Positions 58,165 through 64,000 of a DNA stretch of 64,000 nucleotides are shown piece after piece. The position numbers and the translations under genes are program-made. Source of the DNA: Apostichopus japonicus. Lineage: Eukaryota > Echinodermata > Holothuroidea > Aspidochirotida > Stichopodidae. Every line of letters begins with the position of its first letter. Position 1 is the first letter of the stretch. Below the pieces are notes generated by a model. It searched no databases. It was not told the origin of the DNA and saw nothing but the letters and a program-made list of their open reading frames with translations. Location of the stretch: assembly GCF_037975245.1 (NCBI RefSeq), contig NC_092569.1, positions 33,437,668 to 33,501,667 on the forward strand, read 5' to 3'.

Positions 58165-59903
58165 AATGCTTTAACACAAGAAGTACGATCTCCGATTTCT
58201 CGGCAAAGATAATAACGTCTAACAATATGCCTTTGTCTCATTGTAGTAAAGAATCGAGCCACAATTCGTCAATAAGTCAAGATGTATTTCCTTGTGATGT
58301 CATCATATCGAACACGTGGAACATTGCTACTTGGCTCATTCACGTGATTTCATATGGTTTATATGTCAACCAGATTCCGTTAGTGTCGTAAGTTGCCAGC
58401 CACGTTGTTTATCATATAGTAGCTTGTACATACCAGCAAGGAAAATAGAAGGCATTACCTTGTAAATGTTTGTGTGAAGTTAAAGCAGTTAAAGTATCTT
58501 TCATAACACATAACATGGTGTCCGTCAAGTTGCGCATGGAATAGGTAGTTCCTGGTTATAATCATTTTAAGTGAATTGTATGATTTCAACAGTTTACTGC
58601 ATGAGTGATATTGTAACAAATAATATACTAATAATATGTGGAAACCAGCTGATACTCATAACTAGCACAGTAAGTACTGGTGCCACCTGTAACACATGTT
58701 ACCGTGTTACGAACACAAAATAAAGATTAATGATGCACGGTTGTGGGACATGAACAGTAGTAACATGTGTTACACGTGGCACTAGTAGTAACTGTACTAG
58801 ATATGTGTTTGAAGTTAAGTAGGTACTGTACCGTTTGATTCCAGTTCACAACTCTCTTTAAACTACGCCAATTCGTCATTCCGAGAACGGAGAGCTGCAA
58901 TGTTCCGGTATACCCATAGGCTTACTGATAGCATAAAACGACTAGATACGACTTTATTTTCTAATCGAATGGTAAAGAACTCGCACCCAAATGGTTGGCA
59001 CAGCAACTACTGTTATGTCCCACAACCGGGTATCAATAATTATCAGTAATTACTACTTTATGTTTAAAACATTTGTTACAGGACATGAATAGTAGTTACT
59101 ATACGAGCCACTAATATCGGGTGGAAAAACAATATGATTGTTGTTGTTTTAATCAAATTATCGAAAAATTTTAACACCCCAGTAAATAAAAACAAAACCA
59201 TATCTTTAAATAGAAATACTATATTCCTTGATAGGCCAGCAGAAATTACTTTCCATGTGATTCGTCTAATATCCGAAAGGTGCTGCTTGATATTGATACG
59301 TCACGATTCCGAGTGATTTGGTGTTAAAGTATGTTAATACGTTGAGAGCGTATTTTGCATGCATGATGTCCCATATCAGTTAACGACGAACAAACACGGT
59401 TCTTAGTGCTTATCATTTGCAGTTCCATATTCGACTTAATATATGTTAATTCGTAAACATATGTGGTAAGCTTTAGATAATGAAAATATAGTAATGTAAT
59501 CCAGTAATGGTCAAAATATTGATAAATTGACATTTATTTTGTGATATGTAAACAACCATTCTTATCCTTTTCTTATGGTTGAATCGCGAGTTCTTAAAAT
59601 CTAACTAATAATTCGAGACATAGGAGCTTCTAAGTAAAAAAAGTACATATTTATCCTGTAATAATAATGACACTTACATTATATACAGATGTCGATATGT
59701 GACACACTAGATTGCATTTAACATGTTTTGGATCTTAAATGTGACCGACTGATAAATAACGTGGTGTAATTGGACATCCGTACGTATGAAGGTCCCTCCT
59801 TGGGTTACGAATTCACGTTCATTACTTATGTCACTCTCTCAGAAGGTCAGCAAGTATCTCCTTTATTTCGTGCACCCATTTTTCTCTGTTTCATTTTGGA
59901 TCA
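58165..59903. repeat. Block W3, right part
   Basis: Homologous to 19078-20791 and to 37828-39085 plus 47466-47941. It contains the third inverted-repeat structure (about 58665-58800) and the undisturbed LTR target site (about 59427-59440). No gene. Confidence 0.85.
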
Positions 59904-59975
59904 ATGGCAGAACCTCGAAGCAAATGTATTTTCGTCTTTGCGGTGTTGCTGTTTTTAAACTCAAATGGTTTTCGG
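59904..59975 (+). CDS. FReD copy C, exon 1 (signal peptide)
   Basis: 24 codons, MAEPRSKCIFVFAVLLFLNSNGFR, ending at gtaagt in phase 0 like 20792-20863. The amino-acid pattern of a signal peptide is kept despite substitutions, and the upstream frame is not conserved, supporting this start. The remaining exons would lie beyond 64000. Confidence 0.6.
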
Positions 59976-63570
<3,595 letters not shown>

Positions 63571-63574
63571 TTTT

Positions 63575-63649
63575 TTTTTTTAACATTAAGTTCCAGGAAG
63601 TTCGTCGGTTATTGTGATAAGAACTTCCTGGAACTTAATGTTAAAAAAA
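63575..63649. repeat. 28-bp inverted repeat at a LINE 5' end
   Basis: Left arm 63575-63602, 19-base loop, right arm 63622-63649, perfectly complementary. The right arm is part of the LINE reading frame; the left arm abuts the intron sequence. Confidence 0.9.
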
Positions 63650-64000
63650 CAAAGGAAATGAATATTGATTTTAGAAGGGTCAAGGGTCAACCGAAAGAGG
63701 TTGTGATTAAAGAAAATCCCGTACAACAAGTCTCATCCTATAAATATCTTGGTGTTGTTATTGGTGATCAACTGGCGTGGCATGAGCATATAGATTATTT
63801 GGTAAAGAGAGTAAAACCTAGACTATACTGTATCCGTAGAATGAGTAAATTTAACATTGACAGTCGTATCCTCACTATATTTTATAACTCAGTCATTTGT
63901 AGCGTGTTTAAATATTGTATGACTTGCTGGGGTGGTAATGTGATTGCTTATGATAAGAGTCGCATTGATTCTGTTATCAGACAGGCTAACCGTATTCTGG
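63603..64000 (+). mobile_element. LINE fragment (RT C-terminal part), continues past window
   Basis: An open frame to the window end reads GYCDKNFLELNVKKTKEMNI, DFRRVKGQ, SSYKYLGVVIGDQLAWHEHI, RPRLYCIRRMSKF-type and VFKYCMTCWGGN, the segment following the catalytic box in Rex1/CR1/Jockey-type LINE RTs. No stop in about 390 bp, so it may be younger than the element at 55749. Confidence 0.8.

Overview
This window looks like AT-rich nuclear DNA from a marine deuterostome invertebrate. An echinoderm, perhaps a sea cucumber, is my best guess at low confidence. It has spliced genes with long introns, fibrinogen-related (FReD) secreted-lectin genes, Ty3/gypsy-type and LINE retroelements, and many decayed local duplications. 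Nothing prokaryotic is visible.

The organising principle is a tandem array of segmental duplications, each built around a FReD gene. Copy A (1-2433) starts inside its first intron and is broken by a 1-bp frameshift and a missing last exon. Copy B (20792-30966) is complete: a signal-peptide exon, a half FReD, a TIL-type cysteine-rich exon, an exon with a VWC/TILa-like and an EGF-like segment plus a second FReD start, a second FReD middle exon, and one shared C-terminal FReD exon. Its exon phases would let the middle modules be skipped, and the last exon carries a 79-residue Tyr/Cys-rich insertion made from a TAT/TTG-type microsatellite. Unit 2 (about 36630-52226) keeps the upstream block and a ruined signal-peptide exon (47942) but has lost all FReD exons through one deletion whose junction is near 49735. 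Unit 3 (about 53210 to the end) keeps an intact signal-peptide exon (59904-59975); its remaining exons lie beyond the window.

Layout: 1-2870 FReD copy A. 2934-10300 a region unlike the array, with a small two-exon gene (3444-4686), TTAA-flanked inverted-repeat elements, hairpins and short repeats. 10308-17602 a decayed minus-strand Ty3-like retrotransposon, truncated at its 5' end. 17880-36600 duplication unit 1 with FReD copy B. 36630-52226 unit 2, split by a plus-strand Ty3-like LTR retrotransposon (39086-47465) with both LTRs and a CATA target duplication. 52240-53209 a 5'-truncated LINE with a 13-bp target duplication. 53210-63570 unit 3, holding an older LINE (55749-58160). 63571-64000 the start of another LINE with an inverted 5' end.

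FReD copy B is predicted to encode a secreted, disulfide-rich, probably calcium-binding recognition protein. The retroelements are all damaged to some degree. They are useful mainly as dated insertions, because the homologous blocks show the empty target sites. All statements come from reading the sequence; no search or alignment program was run.
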